Assembly: GCA_010405405.1 (NCBI GenBank)
Contig: MU004234.1
Location: forward strand, 230,993 to 294,992
Reading direction: 5' to 3'
DNA: 64,000 nt
DNA from: Microthyrium microscopicum
Lineage: Eukaryota > Ascomycota > Dothideomycetes > Microthyriales > Microthyriaceae
The translations under genes were made by a program, and so were the position numbers. The notes below the pieces were generated by a model. The model saw only the letters and a list, made by a program, of their open reading frames with translations, did not search any database and had not been told where the DNA came from. How positions within the stretch are numbered: the stretch's first letter is position 1; each line of letters opens with the position of its first letter. Below, one piece after another: positions 11,641 to 23,645 of the stretch.

Positions 11641-12476
11641 GCGCATGTATAACGTCCTGTTTTCGTTTCGTTTTGCATTTTCCATATTCCCATATCCGTA
11701 TTGCACAGTTCTGGCAATTGAGTAATGAGACGATTGCGAACATGCTTTGATTGAGGACTTGATTGTCTCTTGATCAAGTATGAAAAAGTAGTTCTAGTGA
11801 TGGCAAAAATGTCACACTTGACTACAAACATATGCCCTTCTCTGTTGTACTCTGACAGTGGACTTGGGATTTTGGAGTTATTTCGGATGGGTTTGGGGGC
11901 GAAGGGGTTTGGGGGCAATGTTTTTTGAGTAGCCTTCTGTGCATAACGGCATTGGCATTGGCATCGGTTCGATCCAAAATGAAAAACTAGAGAATATCAA
12001 ATCGTGCTCAAGCAAATCATTTTCTTTATTTGTGCACTCATCTGTTGTGTCTGTTTGTAGGTCGTTCGGGTCACACACGGTATCTTCTCAAAGTGCTCCG
12101 TAGTATACTGTTACAAGACCTATCGAACAGTCTCACAGAGCTTCGAGTACGATTGGTATACAACAAAAGGAGGTACTTGGTGAGTGCATGCGTCGAAAGT
12201 GATGACCTGAGTGGAACTAATTTGATTCAGAGCCTACTCCATTCTAGCAGAATAATCCTTCTTCATCATTAGTAGCCAGTCTTCACAGAACCAGCGAACC
12301 GACAACAGCAGTGATAGCAATCCCTTGTTTAACGATAGACACTTGAAAGAAAGATTAAGTCAGTGTCTGGCCTTCGTTCAAGGACTTGATGACCTACCAA
12401 ATGATCATGTCGCAACCATGTTCACCCTAACAGAATAGTTCCTCCTCAACCCCAAAACCAGTCTTCACAGCACAAC
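11641..12476. other. Intergenic between convergent genes
   Basis: This holds the 3' ends of the carboxykinase gene (+) and the small GPI-type gene (-). I see no further coding signal. A short run of near-repeated GGCATT units occurs around 11948-11966. Confidence 0.6.
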
Positions 12477-12909
12477 TTAACCAAGCAGACCAGCCATCGC
12501 AACAATCGGTCCCACAATATTCCCCTGAAGTAAACAATCGAGTTAGTACCCAGTCTCCAACCAAGGACTCTTGACTTACAGGTTTCATCCTGTTACCACC
12601 CGAAGTCCCCGTCGCAACAATCGCAATCGCACCCGCCCCATTCATCCGCCCACTAGTTGAAGTACTCTCCGTACTCGTCGGACTCATAATAAGTCCAGAA
12701 GTCGGAAAACTCTTTGTCATGTACTGCCTAAAGCAATCCACACTGGTGCATCCGTGAAGCTGGGATGGTTGGGAGGCGGTGTTGGGGCTGGTGAATGTTG
12801 CGGTGGCGCTGGGGACGCGGAGGAGTTGGGAGAAGAGTTGGGATTGCTGGGCGAGGGAGAGTTGGGCGAGGGTCGCGAGGAGGTATATGAATGGGGTAGG
12901 GAGAAGCAT
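12477..12909 (-). CDS. Small secreted, probably GPI-anchored Ser/Thr-rich protein, 125 aa
   Basis: Exon 1 is 12909-12580 and exon 2 is 12524-12477; the 55-nt intron between them has GTAAGT, an ACTAAC branch site and TTCAG. Residues 1-20 form a signal peptide (MLLPTPFIYLLATLAQLSLA). The mature part is rich in Ser, Thr, Pro and Ala with one close Cys pair (GCTSVDCF). Splicing ends the protein in a short hydrophobic tail, GNIVGPIVAMAGLLG, preceded by small residues. Signal peptide, Ser/Thr-rich body and hydrophobic C-terminus fit a GPI-anchored cell-surface protein. Without splicing the frame runs into a different, Cys-rich end, so the intron matters. An upstream in-frame start at 13134 would bury the signal peptide and is less likely. 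I recognise no named family. Confidence 0.65.
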
Positions 12910-13638
12910 TTTACAATGTGATATGTTGGTTTTGGATAAGTTGATGAGTTGGAGATGTTGGCGGGTAATGGATGAGTTGTTGCAGTTGGGATGTATTGCG
13001 TTCAAGAAGATGTCGGTAGGCGATGAGCCAGATTGAGATTGATCAGTATGAAAGAACAGATCTTTGAAATGGCAGGAACAATGGCAGATGGGAAACTGCA
13101 AACTATAAACTGTGAACCGTGAACAGTGAGCCACGCTTTACCAGTTGCTAGTCATCTGCTTCCTATTCAGCAACGACCGAACACCTAAGGATATCTTAAG
13201 GGGACAACTCGATGCAGCCACATTATGGTAGCATGGAAAAAGTTCTTTCATCCTGGAGTATTGAAGAGTGGTTTCGCCAACTCTATTACTTCAGGCTTGA
13301 CGGCCTCTGGCAAAAAGCTGAGTAGTCTTGAAGAAGTCAGAATGTTAGCAGTTGAAAATACGGATTTGTATAAAGCTGCATTCGCTGCTTCAGAAGATCT
13401 GTCGGATATATTATCATGCTAGAATATTTTCTAGTAACAAACCGCAGTGAAATGCGTATGATTCGTGAGATGGAAGTCGGGAGATAAAAGTATTAGTTTT
13501 TATATTACGATTTAGAGTAAAAACATTTGGTTGTTTGAAGTCTGTAGAATGATACCGGACATTCAACCCGCAATTTGAAGTCCACTTTGTAAAAAGGTAG
13601 CACCGTAGTAACCTTCCCTCGAAGCTCAATGCGATAAG
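12910..13638. other. Intergenic, no recognised gene
   Basis: An open frame of 65 codons (13225-13422, +) is present but has no recognisable domain, signal peptide or splice context. The rest is AT-rich flanking DNA of the minus-strand genes. Confidence 0.5.
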
Positions 13639-14679
13639 TTAAGCATGAACAGCTCCCTCTGTGCCATGGCCAGCAGTGCCAGCAGCGGTGCCGTGGCCGT
13701 TATGGTGGCCAGCAATGCCATGACCGTTCTTGCCATTGCCTACCAATGCCTCTTCAGCCGCACTGTGCGTTCTAATAGCAGCTCCAAGTCGTGCAGGATC
13801 GATGTTACGATGAGCCCAGAGTAAGATGCCACTGAAGCCGATCTTGGCAAGAACATCCAATACACCATAGAAGACCATCTCACTGTCTGGAGAGATGACA
13901 TTACCGCCATCGCTCACACCCCATGCAATTGGATACAAAGTCCAAAGTCCAAGGGTCCACACACCAGTCAAGAGGAAGGCTCGGTATACATCGTCACCAA
14001 GGAGTTTGGCATTGCGGCGAGCTGGACCGATCAAGGTGAAGAAGATGTAAAGCATCGCGGCGCAGCCAAAGGTGAAGTAACCCCACTTGTAGCGGGAGGG
14101 TGTCAAGGAGCCAACGAGTCCGGTGATGATCATGACTTCGTCCACAAGCATGACAAAGAGGATTCGTGGCCAGGGAAGACCGGCTGTGAGGAGGATATCA
14201 AGTAGAAGAAGTGGCGTGGTGATGACCCTATGATAGCAAATTAGATCCTTATAGTAAAATTTAGACCAGAAATGTGTACTTACCAATCGATATACCGAAC
14301 ATACCAGATTTGTCGCAATCTTCCAGAGACAAGGCTGCTGCCGCGGACAAATTCGACCTGGGTGATGGCAAATCCAAGATCGGATGCCATCGAATAGTAG
14401 GCAATTGTGGCTACCAAGGTGATTGCCGCAGTGATGTAGTGGAACGCTCGATCTCTTGCGGGCTTGCGGTATGCCGCTACCAAGATGAGGATAGTTGTGA
14501 GCGCAAACATGGAGAATGCAGCCCATAGCCAGTCAGAGCCACGCTCTGTAATGTGAATATCTGCCGTCACGCCATTGAGAGTAGGTGCTGGTTCAATGAG
14601 TATACTGATTCTGAGTAAAGAATAGTAGCTTACGGTTAAGGTAGACCGCGTTATTGCGGCGCTTTTCGAATACGTTCAT
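13639..14679 (-). CDS. carO: Microbial rhodopsin, predicted light-driven proton pump (CarO/NOP-1 family), 312 aa
   Basis: Exons 14679-14634, 14587-14284 and 14227-13639 join in phase (introns of 46 and 56 nt). Seven hydrophobic helices are visible. By alignment to bacteriorhodopsin the key residues are all present: Arg113 and Asp116 in WYVRYIDW (R82, D85), Asp127 in TTPLLLLDI (D96), Asp223 and Glu233 for the proton-release pair (E194, E204), and Lys245 in VLDVLAKIGF (K216), which binds retinal. Neurospora NOP-1, in contrast, has Glu at the donor position. An Asp acceptor and an Asp donor predict outward proton pumping in a membrane. The last about 35 residues form an unusual Gly/His-rich tail. 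It sits next to carRA, the retinal-forming oxygenase and carB, which would supply its chromophore. Confidence 0.95.
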
Positions 14680-16090
14680 GTTTGCTTGTCTTGGTTGTTC
14701 CGGATTATTGATTAAGTTACGATGTTGGAGGAGGAAGAGCACGAAATGTCCGATATAAAGAAGAAGGTGGTCACTTATTCGTTCTTCTACTCGTGACTCT
14801 GACTCGTCTTGGGAATATATCTCCAGCGCATCGACTACTACTAGTAAGGCTTATGCGGCAATCCTTTGCTATGGATACTTCACGTCATACCGCAATTATT
14901 CGGGCAGGGAGAGTATCATGATTGCATCAAGCACAAGGAACCCAGAAAACCTTGCCGCTACTGGCACGACTGCCCCTTACTAGCTTAGTGGCATGGTTAT
15001 CGTGAGAAATGAAGTCAGTGACGAAAATGACTTCAAGGGCGAAACCTGATGTTCCGCATGATTCCGTTTGTTGATCTGGCAGGCACTTTTCAAACCTACA
15101 AGCAAGTTTCTGAAATACTCCATATCCATTTGCCAGGATCTGCATGCAAGTTGGTCAGATTTCTCGAGTAGTAGTGAGATTGAACGCTTGACTGCCTGTG
15201 ATCGACAGATCGTGGCTGTTGAGGATACTAACAAGAAAACAAGCTTTTGGACTAAAACAACGGTTGCGGTAATGCAGATGCCATGCAAGGCTATTATTCA
15301 GCCTCGCGAACCAATCTGTGATGAAACACATGAAGAATGTATGACGTTAACATATTTTTGTGATCAAAAATCTCCGCGGATCACGATAATCTTTGCAGCT
15401 GTTATCCTAGAATACAGCCCATGGGAATTTTGAGCAAATAATTACCGTATGCCTCAAGGATTTTCGCGATTACTTCCAAGCTCACAAGCTTTACTCAGGC
15501 GCACGATAAAAAATTGTAGTTGTTTCAAGATTGGTAACTAGCATCAAGCGATCGGCACTAACATGGCAATGTCTAGATCTCCCATTCAGTAACTTAATCC
15601 TTGTCCTTTTTGACATGGAAGATGGGATCACAGGATAATATCGTCATCCATTCTGTCATAACCACAAACATTGTCCAATAATCTCAAGATTTGGTGAACC
15701 ATATCATGAACTGCAGTTCTTGCTGCAAGGTGATCAGCTGTTGACACGACTCAATAGCTACATAGTACAGAATAGCAATTGTGATACCTCAAACTGACTG
15801 CATGCGATATGGCAATATAAGAATCCATAAAATTGATTGAGCTGCACCGTAGTGCTAGCTATGTATCAAATTGTGCCATGACAGGACGCGAGAATATCTT
15901 ACTGAAACATGGGGTAGTGGAGTGAGATGCATTATCTGAGTTCTAAAATGTACATTCGAGCCTTGTTCGTTGCATAGGTGCAGGTTCGGTCGAGACTGCG
16001 CTTCCATTGCCTAGCGAGAAAGCTGGGATAGGATGTCCAGAGTTGATCCTAGAGCTGGCCACCTGTGGCCTGGATGTATCCTGTTCAATA
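14680..16090. other. Intergenic, promoter side of the rhodopsin gene
   Basis: The 1.4 kb holds the rhodopsin promoter and the carRA 3' flank. Open frames here (for example 15068-15433) have no recognisable products. It contains the close GATCG pair listed separately and a lone CGATCGG at 15549-15555. Confidence 0.55.
15200..15212. promoter_or_regulatory. Paired GATCG motifs, candidate White Collar light-response element
   Basis: GATCGACAGATCG places two GATCG units 8 nt apart, about 520 nt upstream of the rhodopsin ATG. White Collar complexes of ascomycetes bind paired GATC-type sites, and car genes are light-induced in Fusarium and Neurospora. The match here is short and only suggestive. 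Confidence 0.3.
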
Positions 16091-18073
16091 CTATGGTTGC
16101 TGCATCTGCTTCCAAGCGACCCATAATCTTCGGCCAATGGGCACAGTTGCTCGCCCCTCTTTCTGCTCGCCGTGATCAGAAGGAATCTTTGCCTGCAAAA
16201 CTCTGCCTATCTCCATGTAGCTTTCGACTGCAACCTTAATGCCGGGCCTGGCATCTGGTGGAATCTGATCAATTGCAGCCTTGGAGTTGGAATAGATTTC
16301 AAAAGACCGAGAAAGAATCTTCATGCGAACGCGACGCACTTGCTCAGAGTTGGCATCCTCAAGAACATCTCTCGGTTGGAGACCTTCATCTTTGAGAGCT
16401 AATAGAGGGAGATATACGCGACCTATCTGGGAATCGCATTGTACATCCCGGGCGATGTTGACAAGTTGCAAGGCTGTACCCATGTCTGAGGCGCTCTTGA
16501 TAACTTTTGCTTGATCTTCTGAGGAGATGTTGTGATCAGAATGATGGAACACGAGATTCATAACGAGATGAGCAACAGTCCCAGCAACAAGACTGCCATA
16601 AATCTCTAGATCCATATCGGTTCTGATGGGCCATTGGGAGGTATCCTGGCCATCGTCGTATCCAACCTTGCCGATTTGCGTAGCCTTGTTGCTGCTGTGC
16701 TGCTGGTCCTTGTAGTCGTCAAATCGTAAATCCATCTCAAAGCCTTTGATCAAATCAATCAGAGGCTGCTGTTCAAGGCAGTGGACTGGCAGCGCAACAA
16801 ATGCAGATTGTACGTGTGTTGGCAATTCTGACCATATCCAGTCATGCAGTGTTTGGCTGCTAACGTTGGAGTCATATGCCATGTCCAGGAAGATGAACAG
16901 CTTTTTAACCCATATACTTCCCTGCAAGCTATCACCAGCTTCGTCAACAAGATCATCGGCAGCTCGACAGAAGGAGTAGAGCAGAATCAAGTCATTTCGC
17001 AGATTCCCTCGAAACATTGCGCTGGCAAGATAGAAACTCCTACTTTTGGCCTTGAGCCTCGAAACCCCATCTTTCAGCCCAGCAGTTCTACTGTCATCAA
17101 AAGCTGTATAGGGCGTAATGATTGCATTGAATATCTCAACAGGACCAGGGAGTGTGCTTGGGCATGGGTTTGTATTTCCAGTATTCTCAATAATTGCCAG
17201 GGTCGTATCAATCGCTATTTGACCAAAAACGACAAGCACATTCGTCAAGAAAAAGAATATGGCTTCTTCAATCTCCAGATGGGGCCAGAGGAACAATCCG
17301 GTCTTTGTTTCGTGATTTATGCACCAAGTGCCACGACGCAGTGCTAAAGTATCGACAATCCATAGGTATAAAGTTGGTACCACGATAGGTAGAACAGATG
17401 CCGAACGAGGAATAGACAGAATGAGTTGGGAGGCGACAGACCAGAGCAGGAGAATGAAGGGACTTGACCAAGCAAGAATTAGACCAAGATAGAGCTGGGG
17501 CCTGCTTCCGTAGATTTGGCCAGCTCCAATCAAGAACACCGTAGAACAAATAACCTGGCCATATTTGCGACTGTCGAAGTAATGTGTTGTCTTTGAATTA
17601 GAACGAGGTTCTGCAAATTGTTTAACCTGCAGATAAGCTCCATGAACAACTGGCCGGGAAAGTAATAGATAGAGTAGCGATGTAATGTATGTTTGTATAA
17701 TAAAGAAAAAGACCTCTTCAAACGGTATGGAGAAAAGAGTAGGACCAATCACTGCTGTTGGTGGATAGCTCCAGACTGATGACCGAATCAGGTAAGAGTC
17801 CCAGGGAATGGTTGACACAACAGCAATCTACAAGGGTATTAGCATCAGAGCTTTGCAAGATATTGTGCTCAGCAATTACCGTGATGAGTATCAAAACCCG
17901 CTGCACATCCAACCTAGTTGCCAATGGCCAGAACACCAAGGTCAAAAGCACCGCCGGCGGTATCGTGTACTTGATGTGACTGAAGAGTCGTCAGACGTAG
18001 CGCCAAAGGATTCATACCAAGCGAAGAGCACCTCAGTTTTGGGCACTTACACTAAAGCATAGTCCCAACTCAT
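16091..18073 (-). CDS. carRA: Bifunctional lycopene cyclase / phytoene synthase, 619 aa
   Basis: Exons 18073-18051, 17979-17880 and 17827-16091 join in phase. The N-terminal half is the fungal membrane-embedded lycopene cyclase: two related repeats with the paired acidic motifs PFEEVFFFIIQT and LEIEEAIFFFLTN and several transmembrane helices. The C-terminal half is phytoene synthase: it starts near SFYLASAMFRG, has the first Asp-rich motif in RAADDLVDEAGD and the second in NIARDVQCD, which bind Mg-diphosphate. It condenses two geranylgeranyl diphosphates to phytoene and later cyclises the ends of lycopene. The length matches Neurospora AL-2 and Fusarium CarRA. It is divergent from the carotenoid oxygenase gene, with 681 bp between the start codons, a layout that would allow shared light control. 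The short first exon (23 nt) is supported by the conserved MSWDYALVHIKYTIP start. Confidence 0.96.
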
Positions 18074-18754
18074 TTTCGATATTTCCCTCGAGGTATGGCT
18101 ACCGAGTGAGGAGCAATAATCCACAGATCACAAGCCAATCTTTGAACTCCATGCAGGCACAATTATTGTGAAGAACTTAGCACACGCAGCGGAGACATGA
18201 GGGATTCCATAATGCTTGTTTGAGTCAAGCTGTTCTTGGCAAGCCTCAGAGATGGCATGACGAAGCTCGAAGCAGAGCAGGAGGTACAAGGTGTGGTGGA
18301 AACGTTGATATGGGAAAGCAGAGGAGGTTGGAAAATGCCGTCACGACTCGCCACTTTTGGAAATGTAACAGGGGTGCCGCGTTTGTCTGCATTAGTGGAT
18401 CTGTGAAATGCTAGTTTGATCAGAGCCGTTGTTGCCGAAGCTAACGAATCCTTGAAACCTGCCACTAGCTGATTGACATGGAAGCTTTGTTCATGACTCT
18501 ATCAAATCGTCACTGTTAAAAGTGTGGTCAGAGAGCCTGGTGAGGTCACAAATGGATGATGCGAGAATCTGTCCCCTGTGACGGTACTTTCGAAATCGAT
18601 ATGGAACACTCACATGCCAGGGACGGGTCGCGTGGTGGCAAGCAAAGCTAAGAATATTTTATGTCGATTTGTGATGATAGTGTATGGCTGCTGTCTGTGG
18701 AGATATACTGTACCGTCCATACAGCCTGCAAATAGCTTTTGGCCATGAGAGACA
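18074..18754. other. Shared divergent promoter of carRA and the carotenoid oxygenase gene
   Basis: This 681-bp spacer separates the two start codons. I see isolated GATC sites (18126, 18398, 18418) but no clear paired light element. A 100-codon minus-strand frame (18163-18465) has no recognisable content. Confidence 0.5.
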
Positions 18755-20762
18755 ATGAAGGCGAAGAAGATCAAAATAGAGAAAACACAATCAACACATC
18801 CGTAAGCCTCCTAACACTGAGCATATTGGCCTTCACTCATATGGAACTAGATATCTCGCAGGAAACTTCGCTCCCATACACTCGAATCGGCCGCTGACAC
18901 AATGTACTTACACTGGTCGAATACCGTTATCCTTGGCGGGCGGTCAGTATGTCCGCAATGGTGCAAATCCGCTGCTCAATGATGAGCTTGATCGGGACTG
19001 TCATTGGTTCGATGGAGACGGGATGCTCACGGGAGTTTTGTTTCGACGACTGAAGGGTGGAAGAATACAGCCAGAATTCGTCAATAACTGGATAGAAACC
19101 GACATCTTGAAGGCCAGCAAGAAGTCCAAGACTTCGACGTCAAATTTTTTGGACCTAACGAGGCCGATTACTCCAAGCATTGCAACACTCATTAATCCAT
19201 ATCACGGCATATGGATTGCCATATACGAAATCCTGAGAACAGTGGTGATAATGATCTTCTCGTTTTTACCGTGGTCCACAGCGCGGATTGGGAAGATTAG
19301 TGTCGCAAATACCGCTATTCTGTATCACGATGGACGGGCTTTGGCAACCTGTGAGTCCGGCCCACCAATGCGAGTCGGTCTGCCTCAATTGGAGACTTTA
19401 GGTTGGTTCAATGGCGCTTTTGTCGAGGGAGAGGACACTGTCGACGATCAGGTGAAATCGCCGCAATTCGGCACTGGCCTCCAGATGACGACGGCTCATC
19501 CAAAGGTTGATCCGCAAACTGGTGAAATGATCATATTTCACAACATCTTTATATCGCCATTTGTTCGCTACTCTGTGTTGCAATCATCAAATGGCTGTCC
19601 CGAGAATGAGCCTCGGGTTTTTAACGCTCCCGTTCCTGGTATTACATCTGCAAAGCTCATGCACGATTTTGGTGTCTCGGAAAAGCACTCGGTGGTTTTG
19701 GACGCTCCAATGTCAATAAAACCCATGAACATTGCACTTGGAAAACCAATGGTCGAGTACAACCCCTCTCAGCCTTGTCGATTTGGTGTTTTTCCAAGGC
19801 ATCATCCTGAAAATGTCCAGTGGTTTGAAGATGAGCCATGTGTGATTACACATACCGCAAACACATGGGACGAGTACGACAAAGAAGGAAATGTCTCCGC
19901 TGTCTGCATGTTGGCTTGCCGAATGACGTCTCCAGATATTATATACACTTCAGGGAATATCCAGCCACCACCAATCTTGCCAAAATCGTCCCATTGGCAA
20001 CTCAGCAACGACGAGAGTTCGCAACAAATCAATTTCCAGGATGCCGACGAAGAAAAAGCGCTGCTCAGCCGGAGACAGGATGAAGAAGATTCGAAGGGAA
20101 CTGAGAACCACAGCTGTCGTCTTCATTACTGGAGGTTCCCTCTGCAATCTTCCAATCTCAAGCTGCACCCTTCGCACTCTTTTGCTCTGTCTGCGCTCGA
20201 TATGGAGTTTCCAACCGTTGCGCCAGGAAAGTCTTTGCAGAATGCAAGATTTGTCTATGGTTGTAGCTCGACTATTGCGACGGTCAACGCTGCATCAGGT
20301 TCTGCTGTTAAAATTGACATCATCACCAAAATGCATACGTCCAAGCTGGTCCAGCGAGGCAGACACGATCAAAGTAGAAGTGGACAGGCTGTAGATAACC
20401 GCTCATGGACGGATCTAGCTTCTGCGCAAAGCAGCGAAGATGATCTGGTGCAAGCTTTTGCTTTGCCGTCCGGGGTTTATGCTGGAGAAGCTCGATTTGT
20501 GTCAAATGGTGGTCCTGAAGAAGATGACGGGCATCTTCTATTTTTTACATTCGATGAAAGCCAACTGCTTCCAAATGGAGAAGCGCCAGGATCCGCATTC
20601 AGCGAGTTGTGGATCCTTGATGCCAAGGGAATGAAAGATGTTGTTGCAAAAGTCCAACTGGTGCAGCGAGTACCGTATGGATTGCATGGAGAATGGTTCA
20701 GTGAAGAGCAGATCGAGAAACAACGACATTGGAGTGACCCGAATCTCCTAACTCATCAGTAG
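18755..20762 (+). CDS. carX: Carotenoid cleavage dioxygenase, CarX/CarT type, 652 aa
   Basis: Exon 1 18755-18801 and exon 2 18851-20762 are separated by a 49-nt intron with GTAAGC, CTAAC and CTAG. Joining them gives the family start HPYLAGNFAPI followed by LAGGQYVRNGANP and CHWFDGDGM. The four iron-binding His of RPE65-type oxygenases are seen in TAHPKVDP, LMHDFGVSEKHS, ITHTANTWDEY and LHGEWF. The enzyme splits a carotenoid polyene with O2. In Fusarium, CarX cuts beta-carotene to retinal and CarT cuts torulene; sequence reading alone does not separate the two. Because it lies beside a rhodopsin gene and carRA/carB, retinal formation is the likelier role and the symbol is given on that basis. 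A start at 18745 would break the frame, so 18755 was chosen. Confidence 0.93.
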
Positions 20763-21269
20763 AATATACTATACCCAATGTAATAATGTAATACTGTAAC
20801 ATATCACGCATCGTGCTGCCACTTCGTTGTTTGTGATCAATTCGCGTGGCGTTGAAACATGTAACTTCAACGGCCTCCCATGTGCTGTCGCGAGAATAGT
20901 CTTTCTATCAATGATAGCCGAGGACATTATCCCTTCAAAGACAAAGTCATGGTACGAAAGCCAAGAAAGCCTTAGGCGGATGCGATGGTGTAGGAAGGAA
21001 GAGATTGGTTTCAAACGCGTCCCAGATAGGATCTTGCTGACTAACTGTTCCTTAACTTCATTCGTGCCTTCTTAGCGTCACGACTCGTATCGAGAACCAT
21101 CACGACACGAATCAATTTGCCCAATGGATTCTTCTGTATCAAATGGAAAGTTGAGCGGGGAAACCTTGGCTGCAATGGTGGTTGCATTCTGATTTTATAG
21201 CATCCAACATAGCTCTTTGCTTCTTCGCTCCAAAGAGCTGCGCCAGCTCACCCAACAGTCAAGCCAACC
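20763..21269. other. Intergenic between the carotenoid oxygenase gene and carB
   Basis: This is the 3' flank of the oxygenase gene and the carB promoter. I see no coding signal. Confidence 0.55.
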
Positions 21270-22918
21270 ATGGCTAAGAAAGTAGTGATAATAGGTGTGT
21301 TCTGAGATGAATGATGATTCGCAAGCTAATTGTCTCCAGGCGCTGGCGTTGGTGGCATTGCCTGCGCAGCACGGTTGTCAAAAGCTGGCTTCGATGTGAC
21401 GGTGATTGAAAAGAACAATTTTGCAGGCGGACGATGCTCTTTGATGTATAATGCAGGTCATGTAAGTCTGGCGGCATTCATTGTCCACTAAGCTCTCGAA
21501 ACTAAGAACCAACCCAGCGTTTTGATACTGGCCCATCTCTCCTTCTTCTTCCAATACTATTCCATCAGACCTTTGCAGATCTGGGCACCACACTAGAAAA
21601 AGAAGGAGTTGAATTGCTAAAATGCGAACCAAACTATCAATTGTTCTTCCATGATGGCCAATTTACGCTCAGCTCGGATCTTTCAACTATGCACAAACAC
21701 ATCACTGAATTGGAGCCTTTCGATGGCTATTTGTCCTTCCTCGGCGAAGCCGGAAAGCATTATAGTTTATCTTTGGAGCATGTGCTAAACAAGAACTTTG
21801 GATCCTTTCTGAACATGGCGCGCCCCAGCTTCCTTCGCCATGTCCTGACGCTCCATCCTTTCGAGAGTATCTGGTCACGGGCTTGTAGGCATTTCAAGAC
21901 TGACCGGCTAAGGCGCGCTTTTACCTTTGCAAGCATGTATATGGGAATGAGCCCTTTTGAAGCGCCTGGAACTTACTCACTCCTTCAATATACAGAATGC
22001 GTGGAAGGGATATGGTACCCCAGAGGAGGTTTCTATCGCCTACTTGAGGTTCTACTGAACATGTCCAAACGCAATGGAGCCAAATACCTTCTAGAAACAA
22101 ATGTCAATCGCATCGTTACTGATTCTGGCAAAGTCACGGGCGTGGAAATATCGACTGGCACGGAAACTCCAGAGATCCTATCAGCGGATATCGTCATTTG
22201 CAATGCGGATCTAGTGTACGCATACAACAACTTACTCCCTCCGACAAAACACGCCGAGCGACTAGCAAATCGCAAGCAGTCGTGCAGTTCAGTATCATTT
22301 TATTGGTCCATCAAAACGAAGGTTCCCGCATTGCAGATCCACAACATCTTTCTCGCTGAAGCATACCAGGAAAGCTTTGATGACATATTCCATGGTGTTG
22401 GAATTCCTTCCGAGCCCAGCTTTTATGTCAACGTACCAAGTCATGTTGACCCATCTGCCGCACCAGATGGGAAGGATTCCATTATAGTCCTGGTTCCAAT
22501 CTCATCCAAAGGATCCGTGGATGTTGACAAACTCAGGAAGCACATCTTATCAGTCATCCACAAGCGTACTGGAACAGACTTGGCCCCGTTGATTTACCAT
22601 GAGATTGTTAACACGCCACAAGAATGGGAAAGTAAATTCAATCTGCATCAAGGATCAATACTTGGGCTCAGTCACAGCTTTTTCAATGTGCTATCATTCC
22701 GTCCGCGCATACGACACGACAAGTACCAAGGATTATATTTCGTAGGAGCAAGCACGCATCCCGGCACTGGAGTCCCTGTTGTCTTGGCTGGAAGTGGACT
22801 GACGGTTAAAGAGATCATGAATGATCTTAATGGAAACTCCATAAGATACCAGTGGTATTTGCTTTCGGCTGCGTTGGTCCTGGCAATTTTAGCGTTGGTG
22901 CTACCCCTTCTGTCTTGA
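21270..22918 (+). CDS. carB: Phytoene desaturase, 515 aa
   Basis: Exons 21270-21294, 21340-21461 and 21518-22918 join in phase. The N-terminus carries the FAD-binding dinucleotide fold VVIIGAGVGGIACAARLSKA and a downstream acidic residue in VTVIEK. The C-terminal desaturase signature is GLYFVGASTHPGTGVPVVL, and a final hydrophobic segment (WYLLSAALVLAILALVLPLL) is a membrane anchor. The enzyme introduces the successive double bonds that turn phytoene into lycopene-type polyenes. It is shorter than Neurospora AL-1 (about 595 aa) and a little shorter than Fusarium CarB, with no motif missing. It is transcribed in the same direction as the oxygenase gene, 507 bp downstream. Confidence 0.95.
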
Positions 22919-23645
22919 TATTGGAAATTATTTACATACATAGTTCGATTCGGACTGGGAATAAGAGAGTTTCACGCGGTTCGATGATACTAAAGTTACA
23001 TCTGTGTATGATAGCGGTGTTGACAATAATGGGTAGCAAACTCTGTCGGATGAAAATTGGAACGAGCTTTATCTCCAACTCTTGTCTAAATCTTATGTAG
23101 TCATATCTAGCTTTGGCTACGACTGATCTTCGAAATAGCTTATTGCCTTCCTGTTCTCACAACAAAGCGTTTTCATGGTTCTTTCGCAATGTGTGAGCGT
23201 TCGGTGGCCAACAAGCCAAACTCAATGCTCCAGGCACGTTGTGCAAAACTCTTTAGGATCCCGATTTAAAGATACTACAACGATATACTAATCCTTTTCC
23301 AAAAATTATAAATCATTTTGTAGAATATTACCCGAAAGGGTCGGGTCCAGACCCGTCGACCTCGGCTCCGGTGGCTGAGTCTGCAACTCACCGCCAAAAA
23401 TCTGAGCCAGACCTAGAAATTCAAGCGCAAAAACCAGAACGTCAGACAACGTAGTATATAAGGCCACGGTTTGCGCCCAATATTGACTGGAATGGTTTCA
23501 CTTATTTCCTGCAGCTTTGTCCCACCAACATTCCACCACAACAAAAAGTCCCCAACAAAGAAAGAGCTTGGTTGACTGATTACTCACATTCAGGGGCACG
23601 CGACACTTCAACAATATTTTATTCGCTCTCAGGAGTACAAGTCAG
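22919..23645. other. Intergenic, promoter of the ketopantoate hydroxymethyltransferase gene
   Basis: No coding signal is seen. It includes an imperfect GC-rich hairpin around 23337-23362 and the TATA box listed next. Confidence 0.55.
23455..23462 (+). promoter_or_regulatory. TATA box of the panB gene
   Basis: TATATAAG lies about 190 nt upstream of the ATG at 23646. Confidence 0.45.

Noticed and set aside
10131-11743. Long minus-strand open frames opposite the carboxykinase gene
   Set aside because: They mirror the biased codon use of the sense strand and have no domains.
16844-17347. 167-codon plus-strand frame
   Set aside because: It is antisense to carRA and has no recognisable protein features.
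23337-23362. GC-rich imperfect hairpin upstream of panB
   Set aside because: Short and single; could be chance or a binding site, with nothing to support a function.
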